A DNA stretch of 64,000 bases. Origin: Chthonomonas calidirosea (GTDB lineage: Bacteria; Armatimonadota; Fimbriimonadia; Fimbriimonadales; Fimbriimonadaceae). The translations under genes and the position numbers were made by a program. Position 1 is the first letter of the stretch. Each line of letters begins with the position of its first letter. The stretch covers positions 23,302 through 87,301 of the forward strand of contig CAMCWC010000015.1 of assembly GCA_945882415.1 (NCBI GenBank), in the 5' to 3' direction. Shown one piece after another: positions 1 to 9,336 of the stretch. The notes under the pieces are model-generated. The model saw only the letters and a program-made list of their open reading frames with translations. It made no database searches and was not told the origin of the DNA.

Positions 1-299
1 TTCCTCCGTGTCGCTACTCTGCCGACTCAATCGGCCGCGCCGTCGACACCTTTACCGGCTCGTCGGCTGGCAACACCGAGGTCTACACCCCGTCGCGAGG
101 CTGGGAAGGTGGCTCGGAGAACGTTGAGTTTCGCTACGGTGGAGCTTGGACGTGGCATGCCGGACGTATGACCGTCGCGATGCTTGATGGCTCCGTGCGA
201 TCCTTCAGTCCCGGCGATCTGACTCGTGGCTGCAATTTTCAGGCAAATTGGCAAGGCTTCATTCAGAATTCCGCTGTCTACAAGTGGGATTTGAACTGA
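1..299 (+). CDS. Prepilin-like (DUF1559/H-X9-DG type) protein, 3' end only
   Basis: Reading frame 3 is open from the left edge to TGA at 297-299 and gives about 98 residues of the C-terminal half of a type II secretion/pseudopilin-like protein. The segment HAGRMTVAMLDGSVRSF is the H-X9-DG element found near the C terminus of DUF1559-type prepilin-like proteins, and two complete relatives lie at 47067 and 52076 in this window. The N-terminal leader helix lies outside the window, so cleavage and assembly cannot be judged. These proteins are thought to be processed by a prepilin peptidase and sit in the envelope; the role of this one is unknown. Confidence 0.75.
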   Translation, partial: PPCRYSADSIGRAVDTFTGSSAGNTEVYTPSRGWEGGSENVEFRYGGAWTWHAGRMTVAMLDGSVRSFSPGDLTRGCNFQANWQGFIQNSAVYKWDLN

Positions 300-339
300 T
301 TTCGCACCGAAAATCGAAACCTACGGCTAAAATGCTGAT

Positions 340-3300
340 GTGCTTCGGCTCCCTCATCGTGGATGGTGCCTCGCCTTTCTAGGCGCGTTTGGTCTCCTTG
401 CGTCACTCGCTAGCCCAGCGCCCACCGAAGCCGAGATCCGGAATACCTATCGCGGCTTGATCGATCAGGTCAGCCCAGCCGGGATCAAGCAGACCTACCA
501 AACCGTGAGCGGCTTTGGATCGCGTCTGACCGGATCCGAAGGCGAGCGACAAACCTTCAGTTACGCTGCCGAGCGTCTGACCGCCCTCGGGGCGACAAAA
601 ATCAACAAGCGGGAGTTCGACGTCACGATCCCCGATCCGACCGCGAAAGGGACGCTCACCGTCAACCAGAAGCCCATCACGGTCCTCCCGATGTGGCCGA
701 ACTTGGTGCGAACCTCGACCTGCGACGTTTCTGGCCCAATCCTTTTCGCGAAGTCTGGATCGCTGGAAGACTTAAACGGCAAAGACGTCAAGGGCTCGAT
801 TGTCGTCGTGGAGTTCAACTCCGGCATTCGATGGCGAAACGCGGCGACCCTCGGTGCAAAGGCGATCATCTTCCTGCAGCCCGATGTTCCTAGCCGAACG
901 GAAGCAGAACAAAAATTTAGCGGCGTCCCGCTCTCGGTCCCTCGCTTCTACTTGCCCCTCAAAAATGCCGGTGAAGTTCTTCGCGCCGCTCAAAAGAATG
1001 AGGTCGCTACCCTCAAATGCGACCAACGTTGGGTCACCGTCAAGAGTCAGGTCATAACCGCCGATTTTGCCGGAACGGATGCGAAGCGCGCAAATGAAGT
1101 CATCGCGGTCTACGCCAATGCCGATGCGATGTCGATCGTGCCCGGGGCCGCTCCCGGGGCAGAAGCCATCGGTGGAATTGCTGGAGCCTTAGAAGTTGCC
1201 CGGATCTACACCAAGACCCCACACGCACGGCCGCTCCGGGTTGTCATCAGCGGAGGCCATGCCCTCGCCCTCATCGGAGCCAGGGAATACGTTCAGCACT
1301 ACTTAGAGTCGAACGAGCAGGCACCGTTTCTTACCCTTAGCTTAGACATCAGTTCCGGCGCGCCGACCATCGGAAGCTACGCCAGGGGATGGTTCTATGA
1401 ATTCCGCGATGAACTTGTCGACCAAATGCGGAGCATGTCGCGGATCTTTCGCGCCCATGCCGACCGCGTTGCCCTAGAGATGGGCGTCACACCGGCGCGA
1501 CTCGTTCTGATCGATGGCACCAATAACGGCGACAGCCGAACCTGGAAGAACAATATCAGCGGTAAGTTTGCCGTCGATGCCGAACCGATGGTCCTCGGTG
1601 GCCTCAATGCCCTCACCTTTATCACCGTGGAGGATAGTCGACCGAATGTCGACACTCCGTTCGACACGGTTTCGCAAATTGATTTTGGCAACGTGACGCG
1701 GCAGGTGCAAACGCTGGCGTGCATGTTGCACCACGTCCTTAACGACACCACCGACCAAACCGAGACCTCTGACAACAAGGTTCCACTCTCCCCGTCGCAG
1801 CCTTCGGGAATGCGGCTCATCGGCGGCTTCGGCAAACTCCACGGCCAAGTCGTCTCCTTCGATCCCACGCGAAGCTTTGTGCCCGACGAACCGGTCCCAG
1901 GCACCCTTGCGACCTATCTTGCACGGCAAACGACCCTCATGGGCGTCCGCGGCGATATGATCCAGAGCACGATTGGCAAGAAGGCGGATTACCGATTTAT
2001 CGGCATTCCGACAGTCAACTCGTACGGCCCAATCGATCCGCCGAGGAACCGAATCGCCGCTTTTCGAATCGATACCGCTACCGGACGAATCGACCATGCC
2101 GCATCGCTTGGTTTCTACGGCGACTTCCAGTTTCGGATCTTTTTCCAGCTAAAGTCACCCGATCGGCAGTCGCCTATCGTTATCTTCCCGTGCGTTGCCA
2201 TTGACGTTTTCGGGCTGACCGACCCGCAGGAACTACGAGCCCTGCGCCGCATCATGCCGACCGACGCTCGAAGCGGGTCGATGCCGCAAGACTTCGGCGT
2301 CTTCCTCCCACCGTTCGATCAGCGACTGACGGCGGAAATCGAAGACTCACAAGTGGTCTTCCTCAGTCCCGGTCAGCGCTATATCTTGTTAGGCGGTAAC
2401 GATGAGAACCGACTTATTCTTACCAACTCCAAAGTTGGCAACGAGGAAGGGCTAGGCTTCCGCGCGCCCGGCGGCAAAGACACCAGCCCGCCGACCTCGC
2501 CGGCGGACGATCAATATCTCTTCCCCAACACGGCGTTGACGACCGCGAACGACATTATCGCGATCAACCAAACCCGCCTCAACCGATTCTTCAAGTACCG
2601 AATCATCAGCCCTGGCATCCGCGACTTGCACGAAAGCGCCGTGAAAGAAGCGAAAGCGGCGGATGAATCGCTTGCCCAGAAGAACTGGGCCGAGGCGCAA
2701 CGGCACAGCCGTGCCGCCTGGGGCTTTGCCCTCCGCGCTCACCCCGTCATCATGAGCACCGCCAACGACGTCGTCAATGGCGTGGTGTTCTATCTGTTCC
2801 TGCTTATTCCGTTCAGCTACTTCGTTGAGCGGCTGATGATCGGCAACCAGCTTTTGATCAAGCAGTTGCTGGCCTCGATCGGAATCTTTGTCGGATCGTT
2901 CATCCTCCTCCGGCTCATCCACCCTGCGTTTGAGATCGTCCAGAACCCGTCGATGATCTTCGTCGCATTCGTGATGGGCGTTTTGAGCCTGATCGTCATC
3001 TCCTTCATTCTTGGCAAGTTCGAGAACTCGATGAAGGCGATCCGTGCGACCCAGAGCGGCGTTCACGACGTGGACATCAAGCGGTCAAGCGTCGCGATGG
3101 CGGCCTTCAATCTCGGCGTCAGCAACATGCGCCGACGAAAAGCGCGAACCATCCTCACCACGCTAACGCTGGTCGTGATGACCTTCATCGTCCTAAGCTT
3201 CACCAGCATCGTTGCCGATCTATCCCTCAACGAAGCACCGAGTCCAAACAAGGCAAACTACCCGGGCCTATTGGTTCGGACACCTGGGCTTGATCCCCTT

Positions 3301-4860
3301 CAGTTGGGCACTTACCGAACGATTGCAAACGAGTTTGGTGCACGCGGAACCGTGGTTCGCCGAGCGTTCTACTACGGGGCGGACATAGGTGACACGGGCG
3401 TACTCACCCTCCAGCGCGCCGACCGAGTCGCCGAAGTGCGGGCAATGATGGGCCTTGATCCAGAAGAGGAAAAGGTTCTCCAACCACAAAAGGCCCTGCT
3501 TCCGGGCGGCCGCTGGTTCCGCCCTGGGGACCGAAATGTGGTCATCCTGCCGCAGCCTCTCGCCGAGCAACTCAAGATCGCCAACAATGAAGTCGGCCGG
3601 GCCAAGGTGAACTATGCGGGAACGCAGTACACCGTCATCGGCATCGCCGATGCGGGAATTCTCCGCAGCATCACCGACCTCGATGGGGACGGCTTCATGC
3701 CGCCCGATTTCAGCCTCTCAAAGCGGTACCAAGAGCAAACTGCCAGTAGCACTCAGGCGTTCCGAAGCTATCTTCGCCTTGATCCCGGCAGCATTTTCAT
3801 CGTCCCGACCGACACCGCGTTCTCCCAAGGTGCGGAGCTACGAACGGTTGCCGTTCAGTTCTCGGACCCAACCGCTACCCGTGCTGCCCTAGTCGATCTC
3901 ATGCCGAGACTTCGATTGAACGTCTACGCGTCGGTTCCGAAAGCAGAAGGTGCCACCGAACTCGAAGTCAAGCAGTTCTCCATCTTCGCCGCCTCGAAGA
4001 GCACCGGACTCGGACTCATCATTGTTCAGCTCCTCATCGCCAGCGTATTCGTGCTCAACACCATGATCGCGAGCGTATATGAGCGGACCAAGGAAATCGG
4101 CATCTTCAGCGCCATCGGTCTTGCGCCAAACCACATCGCAATGCTCTTCTTCGCCGAATCGCTGGTGTATGGAGTACTCGGTGCAGTCATCGGCTACTAC
4201 GTCGCGCAGGGCTCGGCGAAAATTATTGTTGCTACAGGTGCGCTTCCGGGACTGACGCTGAACTTCAGCTCGACAAGTGCCGTGATGTCTGCGGTCATCG
4301 TGATGGGCGTCGTGCTCTTGAGCACCATTTTCCCGGCCAGGAAAGCCGCCCAAATCGCCGCTCCGGCGATGAACGATGAGGTGTTTAACACCGAGCCCGA
4401 AGGCGACGAGTGGCTCCTGCCGCTGCCATTCAGCATCTCGGCCGCCGAAGCCGGGCCGCTTACCGTATTCCTCACCGAATGGCTCAAGGCGTTCGAAGGC
4501 TTTACCATCGGCGACTTTGTCAGTCGAGATACCGAGTCTTGGCGGCTACCCGAAGTGGTGCCACCGGCTTACGAAGTCAGTTGCTCGATGTGGCTCGCTC
4601 CGTATGACCTTGGCATCTCTCAGAGACTCACCCTCACCCTTGCGCCAAGCAAGGTCGCGGGCGTTTACGTGCTCGATCTGAAGCTCAACCGACTGGCGGG
4701 CGACCCGGAAAACTGGCCCACCGTCAACCGACGGTTCCTGGCAAATCTGCGAAGGCAATTCCTCACGTGGAGAACGTTAGAGAAAGAACAGCGAGATCGG
4801 TACCTCTCCGAAGTAGCTGACCTTGCCGTGAAGGAAACGAAAGAACCTGCGCTGGTCTAA
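340..4860 (+). CDS. Fusion of a degenerate M28-type peptidase domain with an FtsX/MacB-like permease
   Basis: A 1506-aa protein starting at GTG, because an in-frame TGA lies immediately upstream. It has a signal peptide, then an M28 aminopeptidase-like region with a PA-like insert (about residues 35-460), a long linker, a three-helix membrane block (about 811-892), and an FtsX-type permease (helix about 935-960, extracytoplasmic domain, helices about 1220-1262 and 1308-1335 with the conserved 'YERTKEIGIFSAIGL' loop). The M28 zinc sites look lost: the usual HxD reads YANAD near 258-262, the GAxDNxSG loop reads GAAPGAEAIGG, and the Glu-Glu pair is G306-H307. The late DTPFDT motif (438-443) is kept. 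No ATPase gene is adjacent. I infer an envelope ABC-type permease with a binding, non-catalytic peptidase fold; the substrate is unknown. It overlaps the convergent HAD gene by 4 nt. Confidence 0.8.
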   Translation: MLRLPHRGWCLAFLGAFGLLASLASPAPTEAEIRNTYRGLIDQVSPAGIKQTYQTVSGFGSRLTGSEGERQTFSYAAERLTALGATKINKREFDVTIPDPTAKGTLTVNQKPITVLPMWPNLVRTSTCDVSGPILFAKSGSLEDLNGKDVKGSIVVVEFNSGIRWRNAATLGAKAIIFLQPDVPSRTEAEQKFSGVPLSVPRFYLPLKNAGEVLRAAQKNEVATLKCDQRWVTVKSQVITADFAGTDAKRANEVIAVYANADAMSIVPGAAPGAEAIGGIAGALEVARIYTKTPHARPLRVVISGGHALALIGAREYVQHYLESNEQAPFLTLSLDISSGAPTIGSYARGWFYEFRDELVDQMRSMSRIFRAHADRVALEMGVTPARLVLIDGTNNGDSRTWKNNISGKFAVDAEPMVLGGLNALTFITVEDSRPNVDTPFDTVSQIDFGNVTRQVQTLACMLHHVLNDTTDQTETSDNKVPLSPSQPSGMRLIGGFGKLHGQVVSFDPTRSFVPDEPVPGTLATYLARQTTLMGVRGDMIQSTIGKKADYRFIGIPTVNSYGPIDPPRNRIAAFRIDTATGRIDHAASLGFYGDFQFRIFFQLKSPDRQSPIVIFPCVAIDVFGLTDPQELRALRRIMPTDARSGSMPQDFGVFLPPFDQRLTAEIEDSQVVFLSPGQRYILLGGNDENRLILTNSKVGNEEGLGFRAPGGKDTSPPTSPADDQYLFPNTALTTANDIIAINQTRLNRFFKYRIISPGIRDLHESAVKEAKAADESLAQKNWAEAQRHSRAAWGFALRAHPVIMSTANDVVNGVVFYLFLLIPFSYFVERLMIGNQLLIKQLLASIGIFVGSFILLRLIHPAFEIVQNPSMIFVAFVMGVLSLIVISFILGKFENSMKAIRATQSGVHDVDIKRSSVAMAAFNLGVSNMRRRKARTILTTLTLVVMTFIVLSFTSIVADLSLNEAPSPNKANYPGLLVRTPGLDPLQLGTYRTIANEFGARGTVVRRAFYYGADIGDTGVLTLQRADRVAEVRAMMGLDPEEEKVLQPQKALLPGGRWFRPGDRNVVILPQPLAEQLKIANNEVGRAKVNYAGTQYTVIGIADAGILRSITDLDGDGFMPPDFSLSKRYQEQTASSTQAFRSYLRLDPGSIFIVPTDTAFSQGAELRTVAVQFSDPTATRAALVDLMPRLRLNVYASVPKAEGATELEVKQFSIFAASKSTGLGLIIVQLLIASVFVLNTMIASVYERTKEIGIFSAIGLAPNHIAMLFFAESLVYGVLGAVIGYYVAQGSAKIIVATGALPGLTLNFSSTSAVMSAVIVMGVVLLSTIFPARKAAQIAAPAMNDEVFNTEPEGDEWLLPLPFSISAAEAGPLTVFLTEWLKAFEGFTIGDFVSRDTESWRLPEVVPPAYEVSCSMWLAPYDLGISQRLTLTLAPSKVAGVYVLDLKLNRLAGDPENWPTVNRRFLANLRRQFLTWRTLEKEQRDRYLSEVADLAVKETKEPALV

Positions 4861-5615
4861 AGCAGTTTATCGACCAGCGCGGCAACGTCGGCACTAAAAG
4901 GAACGCCGTCCAGCGCTTCGGATTCAACTCCGGTGAGGACCAAATGTACGGCACATCCGGCCCGGATGCCTGCTTCGATATCCGTATCCAGCCGGTCTCC
5001 GACCACCAAAGTCTCCGCGGCCGACACGCCTAGCTCCGAAATCGCCAGTTGGATCAAGTTTGGGTTTGGCTTACCAACCACGAACGGCTCAGTTTGACTA
5101 CAAGTCTTGATCGCGGCAACGACGCTTCCCGCTCCTGGAATGAATCCGCCGCCTTCAATCGGGAACGTCGCGTCCTCGTTAGTCGCAATGAAGAACGCGC
5201 CCGAACGAATTGCCGCCATTGCCGATTTCATCAGGTCGTACGTAAACGTTCGGCACAGGCCGACGATTACTGCCTCGGGCCGATCATCGAAGTCGACAAT
5301 CTCCGTTCCTGCCTCGGCCAAAGACTCCTTCAGGCCCGGTTCGCCAACTACTGCAATCCGCGTTAATCCCCGCTTAGCGGCCTCGCGTACCGCACCGTAA
5401 GCGGTTCCATAGACGAGGTCTGGCGTGCAGAGAAAACCCATCCGTGAGAGCTTGTCGCTAAAAAACTGGCGTGTTTGGGTGGAGTTGTTGGTGACGTAAG
5501 CAACTCGAACACCAGCGTCAACGAGTCGCTGCACAGCTGGCACAGCGCCGTCGATGACCTCGTTGCCGCGATGAAGCGTACCGTCGAGGTCAAAGAGCAC
5601 GGCTCGAAACGACAT
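4857..5615 (-). CDS. HAD-superfamily IIA phosphatase (NagD/PGP-like)
   Basis: About 252 aa. It shows all class IIA HAD signatures: nucleophile motif FDLDGTLHRG near the N terminus (Asp9 and Asp11), the cap-side TNNST motif, the lysine of VGKPNP, and the metal-binding GDRLDTDI. Family members dephosphorylate small phosphometabolites such as 2-phosphoglycolate, nucleotides or sugar phosphates; the substrate cannot be read from sequence. I prefer ATG 5615 to the upstream TTG at 5621 because GGAAGG lies 7 nt before the ATG. It is the last gene of an operon behind the polyprenyl synthase, starting just past that gene's TGA. The operon link to quinone synthesis does not show a direct role there. 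Confidence 0.85.
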   Translation of the reverse strand: MSFRAVLFDLDGTLHRGNEVIDGAVPAVQRLVDAGVRVAYVTNNSTQTRQFFSDKLSRMGFLCTPDLVYGTAYGAVREAAKRGLTRIAVVGEPGLKESLAEAGTEIVDFDDRPEAVIVGLCRTFTYDLMKSAMAAIRSGAFFIATNEDATFPIEGGGFIPGAGSVVAAIKTCSQTEPFVVGKPNPNLIQLAISELGVSAAETLVVGDRLDTDIEAGIRAGCAVHLVLTGVESEALDGVPFSADVAALVDKLL

Positions 5616-5617
5616 GG

Positions 5618-6631
5618 TCAAACCTTCCGGAAAAGCACGTAGTCTGCGACTGCCTCAAGCACTTGTCGACTATGCGATTCTGGCAAAGTAAGCAACGCTT
5701 CCTTCGCGATTCCGACGCGTCGTCGAGCTTCGTTTTCGGCTCGCTCAAACGCGCCCCGAGTATCCATCCAGTCGGCGATCATCCGAATCTCATCGTCGCT
5801 CGCGCCGTTTCCGAAACGATGGCGGGCGATCTTCTCCTCGGCGTCCGACAAGGTTTCGCGAAGATAAATCATCGGCAGCGTCATCTGCCCCTCACGGAAA
5901 TCGGTGCCAGTTGACTTTCCGGTCTTCGCCTTATCGCCGCGATAGTCCAGCAGGTCGTCGACGATCTGGAAGGCGAGACCAACGTGCTTTCCGTAGGTGC
6001 TCAGTGCGCTCACTTCGTCCGGCGTTGCATTTGCGATCAACGCGCCGACATGGCAGCAGGCTTCAATAAATCGTCCTGTCTTAAGTTCAACGATCTCTTC
6101 GTAGGCCGCTTCCGTCAGGTCGAAGTCCCCGCGAGCTTGGAGTTCTCGCACTTCACCCTCGGCCATCGTTTCTACCGCCGTGCTGACAACTCGAATGACG
6201 GTCAAATCAGCATCTGATGCAAGTACCGACATTGCTTTGGCGAGCAATACGTCGCCACTCAGAATGGCGGCGGTGTTTCCAAGCTCGGCCGCGGCGGTCG
6301 GCTTACCACGACGAGTCTTTGCATCATCGATCACGTCGTCGTGAATCAGGGTTGCCATGTGGATCATTTCCAGCGAGGCACCGAGCTTCACAACTCGCTC
6401 TTCTTCAAACGCGTTGCCAATTGCTTTGGCCGAAAGAGCGATAAATGCGGGGCGTAGTCGTTTTCCTCCGGCCTCCAAAGTGAGTCGGCTGACTCGCTCG
6501 ACCAGATCAACCCGACTCAGAATCTGACGTCGGAGTTCTTCCTCTACTCGATTCACGTCTTCGGCGACTTCCGCCAGAAGATCCATGTCCAGGCTTCTTT
6601 GAGCTACAAATTCTTGAGCCGATGCAATCAT
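5618..6631 (-). CDS. Long-chain trans-polyprenyl diphosphate synthase
   Basis: A 337-aa isoprenyl diphosphate synthase that adds isopentenyl units to an allylic diphosphate. It has the first aspartate-rich motif LIHDDVIDD (Asp98-Asp103) followed by RRGKPT, and the second motif IVDDLLD (Asp225-Asp229) followed by GKSTGTD, with an N-terminal GGKRLRP substrate loop. Small or non-bulky residues before the first motif (ASLEMIHMATL) and location directly after ubiE/menG, with an ATGA overlap, point to the octaprenyl/heptaprenyl class that makes the menaquinone side chain. Product length is inference. A second, short-chain enzyme is at 57633. Confidence 0.9.
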   Translation of the reverse strand: MIASAQEFVAQRSLDMDLLAEVAEDVNRVEEELRRQILSRVDLVERVSRLTLEAGGKRLRPAFIALSAKAIGNAFEEERVVKLGASLEMIHMATLIHDDVIDDAKTRRGKPTAAAELGNTAAILSGDVLLAKAMSVLASDADLTVIRVVSTAVETMAEGEVRELQARGDFDLTEAAYEEIVELKTGRFIEACCHVGALIANATPDEVSALSTYGKHVGLAFQIVDDLLDYRGDKAKTGKSTGTDFREGQMTLPMIYLRETLSDAEEKIARHRFGNGASDDEIRMIADWMDTRGAFERAENEARRRVGIAKEALLTLPESHSRQVLEAVADYVLFRKV

Positions 6632-7350
6632 TTTTTTCTACCAAAGTGGAGGCAAATGTTTCCGAACATGAGGTCTGCGAAATCAACATCGACAAATCCG
6701 GCTTTCCGCATGGAATCAGCCAGAGCATCGCGTGACCAAAATCGCTCGGTACTTTCAGGGAGGTAGGTGTATGCCGTTTGCGCCCCGAATCGGGCACCCA
6801 GCCTAGGCAGGATGTGCTTGCTGACAAACCGAGAGCCGGAACGAATTACCGGATTTCTTGGAATCGCCATATCAAGCGACACAAAGCGACCACCTGGTCG
6901 CAAAACGCGAAAAATCTCTTGGTGAGCGGCATCGATGTCCGGGACGTTTCGAATCCCCCAGCCGACTGTCACCACATCAACCGCCGCCGATTGAAGCGGC
7001 AACTGAACCGCATCGCCCTGAGCCAAATTCGGCAGGCTTTTCTTGCTTGCCTGTTCAAGCATCGGAACGCAGAAGTCCATCCCAATCACGGCGCCAGTGC
7101 TTCCAACCGCCTTGAGCAAATGAGGCATGAAATCGCCCGTTCCGGCGCAAAGATCAAGGGCAACCTCTCCAGGTTTTGGGGCGACCTTGGCCGCCGCAAT
7201 CGCTCGCCATCTCGTGTCCTGGTTCAAGGACATCATTCGATTCAGAGCGTCGTAGTTGCCAGCGATGTCGGCGAACATGGCGTTGACCGCAGATCGCTTA
7301 TCTGCTCCGGATCGGTCCCAAATCGGACTATCGGCGGTCGGTCTCCCCAT
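6628..7350 (-). CDS. ubiE: Demethylmenaquinone/ubiquinone C-methyltransferase (UbiE/MenG)
   Basis: A 240-aa class I SAM methyltransferase that methylates the quinone ring in the last steps of menaquinone synthesis. The SAM-binding motif I is VALDLCAGTGDF (63-74). The family blocks YDALNRMMSLNQDTRWR near the N terminus and GIRNVPDIDAAHQEIFRVLRPGG in the middle match UbiE, with a C-terminal block of the FADLMFGNICLHF type. It is the first gene of the ubiE-polyprenyl synthase-HAD operon. No ubiquinone genes are visible, so menaquinone is the likelier product. A -10-like hexamer sits 8 nt before the ATG, consistent with a leaderless or nearly leaderless mRNA. Confidence 0.92.
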   Translation of the reverse strand: MGRPTADSPIWDRSGADKRSAVNAMFADIAGNYDALNRMMSLNQDTRWRAIAAAKVAPKPGEVALDLCAGTGDFMPHLLKAVGSTGAVIGMDFCVPMLEQASKKSLPNLAQGDAVQLPLQSAAVDVVTVGWGIRNVPDIDAAHQEIFRVLRPGGRFVSLDMAIPRNPVIRSGSRFVSKHILPRLGARFGAQTAYTYLPESTERFWSRDALADSMRKAGFVDVDFADLMFGNICLHFGRKK

Positions 7351-7358
7351 GTCATTTA

Positions 7359-7364
7359 TTTATA
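7359..7364 (-). promoter_or_regulatory. -10-like hexamer upstream of ubiE
   Basis: Minus-strand TATAAA lies 8 nt before the ubiE ATG at 7350, so transcription would start at or next to the start codon. No good -35 element is visible. Functional assignment is inference. Confidence 0.4.
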
Positions 7365-7418
7365 CCTCTGCTTCCGCCAAAAATGGCTGAAATTTCAGTA
7401 ATTTGTGAAAACTCAGGA

Positions 7419-8171
7419 CTAATGTCTCAATTCGTCCAGCTCACTCTCGGCTTGTCGAACCGAATGGAGGTCTTCCAGGGCACGATCGAGCTTGGTTTGT
7501 GCACTCAAACCGTAGGCTCCAACCAATCCATCGTGCAAGGTTCGAAGCTTTTGCGTCAGTGCCTCAATTTTTGTTACGGTGCTCGCCGCGCGTGGATCAC
7601 GTTCAACCATCTTTTCGAAGTCTGCCTTCTTCATTCCTGGCATCCGAACAAACGGTTGGGCTTCAGACATGGCGTCGTGCATTCCTTCGTCCACCGCAAT
7701 GATCGAGGACTTTCGGATATCGCGCCAATGGGTTGAGCGGGCTAGGTCTTCCCATTTCTCCGAGACAAGCAGGCTTCGAATTTCCATCGCGGCTTCTGCG
7801 GTGGCGTTCAAAGCACGGCCGACTTCGGGATGGATGCGCGAAGCAAGAATTCCTTTCTTCGCGAGTTCGCGCATTTGCTCACTCAGCGCCCGCTGTCGCG
7901 CATCGTGGACGGCATTGTTCCAAGCCATCGAATCCGCGCGTTGCTGGATCCACTTTGTGAATCCCTGGAACATTCCGTGTCCTGCTCCAAAGAAAATGAA
8001 CAGGAAGATCCAACCACCCATTCGGCGAAAAATCAGAAAATACAGCGCAACGGCAAGCGCGGCAGGCAAAACAAACTGCGCGAGCGAGCTACCAAAGAAG
8101 CGCTTCCAAGAATCCTGGATGCGCACTTCGGTCAGATAGTCCTGAAGGTGCCGGACCTCAGATGGATTCAC
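7419..8171 (-). CDS. Uncharacterised membrane protein
   Basis: 250 aa from a GTG start with GAAGG about 4 nt upstream. An N-terminal charged segment is followed by two close transmembrane helices (about residues 30-47 and 51-68, joined by the charged turn FRRMGG). A long soluble part rich in Ala, Glu, Arg and Leu is probably helical and partly coiled-coil (about 80-250). I recognise no catalytic motif or named family. It stands between ubiE and the M42 peptidase on the same strand, separated from both by about 60 nt, so shared transcription with the peptidase is possible. Confidence 0.65.
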   Translation of the reverse strand: MNPSEVRHLQDYLTEVRIQDSWKRFFGSSLAQFVLPAALAVALYFLIFRRMGGWIFLFIFFGAGHGMFQGFTKWIQQRADSMAWNNAVHDARQRALSEQMRELAKKGILASRIHPEVGRALNATAEAAMEIRSLLVSEKWEDLARSTHWRDIRKSSIIAVDEGMHDAMSEAQPFVRMPGMKKADFEKMVERDPRAASTVTKIEALTQKLRTLHDGLVGAYGLSAQTKLDRALEDLHSVRQAESELDELRH

Positions 8172-8232
8172 GTCACCTTCAATTGTGTCATGCCCGATCT
8201 TTCGAAACGGGCCATTTACCGGCTCTCTCGCC

Positions 8233-9306
8233 CTACGAGGATCGTGGGGTGAAGTCCGTTTCTGGCGTGACCCGCTTACAGAAAGCGGCCATGAGTCGAG
8301 CGCAGTCCTGAACGTCGGTCACCGAAAGCAGTTCGCACGGCGTGTGCATGTATCGGAGCGGAACGCCAAGGATGCCCACGGCCATTCCGCCCTGATTGAG
8401 CTGCATCGCATTGCCGTCGGTGCCCGTTCCGCCCGCTTCCACATCCACCTGATACGGAATTCCATCTTCCGCCGCCGCGCGCTTGATCATGTCGAAAACG
8501 ATCGGATTCGCGTTGGCGCCGCGCATGACGCTCGGGCCCTTACCGATATCCAAACGACCATATCGGCTCTCGTCAACACCGGGAATGTCGTTTGCGTGAT
8601 TTACGTCAACCGCAAGCCCAACCTGTGGAGCAATCCAGTAGCTCGCCGTCTTGGCGCCTCGCAGACCGATCTCTTCTTGCACGGTTGCCACCGCGTACAC
8701 ACCGACTTCAGGATGGAGAGAACCTTCCTCTTTCAGCAGCCTGAGAGCCTCCATGACGATGTAGGTGCCCATCTTGTTGTCGAAACCACGCGCCGTCGCA
8801 CGATCGCCGAGCAAGTACTGAAACTCCCACTGGTAAGTAACACAGTCGCCGAGGGAAACAACGCTCCGGGCCTCAGCGGCGCTCGTCGCCCCGATGTCAA
8901 TCCAAAGGTCATAGAGCTCCGGACGCTTCTTTCGCTCCTCTTCGGTTAAGAGGTGAATCGCCTTACGACCGATGACGCCAGCAACCTTTTCGGAGCCGTG
9001 AACCCAGACCCGTTGACCGACAATGATCGACGCATCGTGCCCGCCAATGGTCTTGAAATACAGCAAGCCGTCCTCGCTGATGAAGTGGACGATAAAGCCG
9101 ATCTCGTCCATGTGCCCGGCCAGCATGATCTTGGTTTTGGCCTCCGGATGAACAATTGCGGCGACGTTTCCGTGCACGTCGGTGCGAACCTCATCGGCAA
9201 AGCCAGAGGCATAGTCTCGAACAACTTGAGCCGCACGCTCTTCAAAGCCGGACGGAGATGGCGTGTTGACAATCAGCTCAAAGAAGCTCTTAGACTCGGA
9301 CCGCAT
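8233..9306 (-). CDS. M42-family metallo-aminopeptidase (FrvX/glutamyl aminopeptidase-like)
   Basis: 357 aa, normal length for M42 peptidases, which form large tetrahedral cytoplasmic particles that trim N-terminal residues from peptides. The metal and catalytic residues are all visible: AGHMDEIG (His65, Asp67), GFDNKMG (Asp176), the Glu-Glu pair of VQEEIG (211-212), LAVDVNH (Asp234) and a late His in RYMHTPCE (about 319). The ATG at 9306 is the only sensible start. It is followed by the unknown membrane protein. Substrate preference (acidic, leucyl or lysyl) cannot be read from the sequence. Confidence 0.9.
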   Translation of the reverse strand: MRSESKSFFELIVNTPSPSGFEERAAQVVRDYASGFADEVRTDVHGNVAAIVHPEAKTKIMLAGHMDEIGFIVHFISEDGLLYFKTIGGHDASIIVGQRVWVHGSEKVAGVIGRKAIHLLTEEERKKRPELYDLWIDIGATSAAEARSVVSLGDCVTYQWEFQYLLGDRATARGFDNKMGTYIVMEALRLLKEEGSLHPEVGVYAVATVQEEIGLRGAKTASYWIAPQVGLAVDVNHANDIPGVDESRYGRLDIGKGPSVMRGANANPIVFDMIKRAAAEDGIPYQVDVEAGGTGTDGNAMQLNQGGMAVGILGVPLRYMHTPCELLSVTDVQDCARLMAAFCKRVTPETDFTPRSS

Positions 9307-9336
9307 AAGTCCGGATATTTGACCCTATCTTAACAA

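Noticed and set aside
1395..3066. Several 170-207-aa minus-strand frames
   Set aside because: All lie within the M28-FtsX fusion gene, which has convincing domains; composition is that of antisense translation.
8185..8949. 254-aa open frame on the plus strand
   Set aside because: Antisense to the M42 peptidase gene; no motif and no ribosome binding site.
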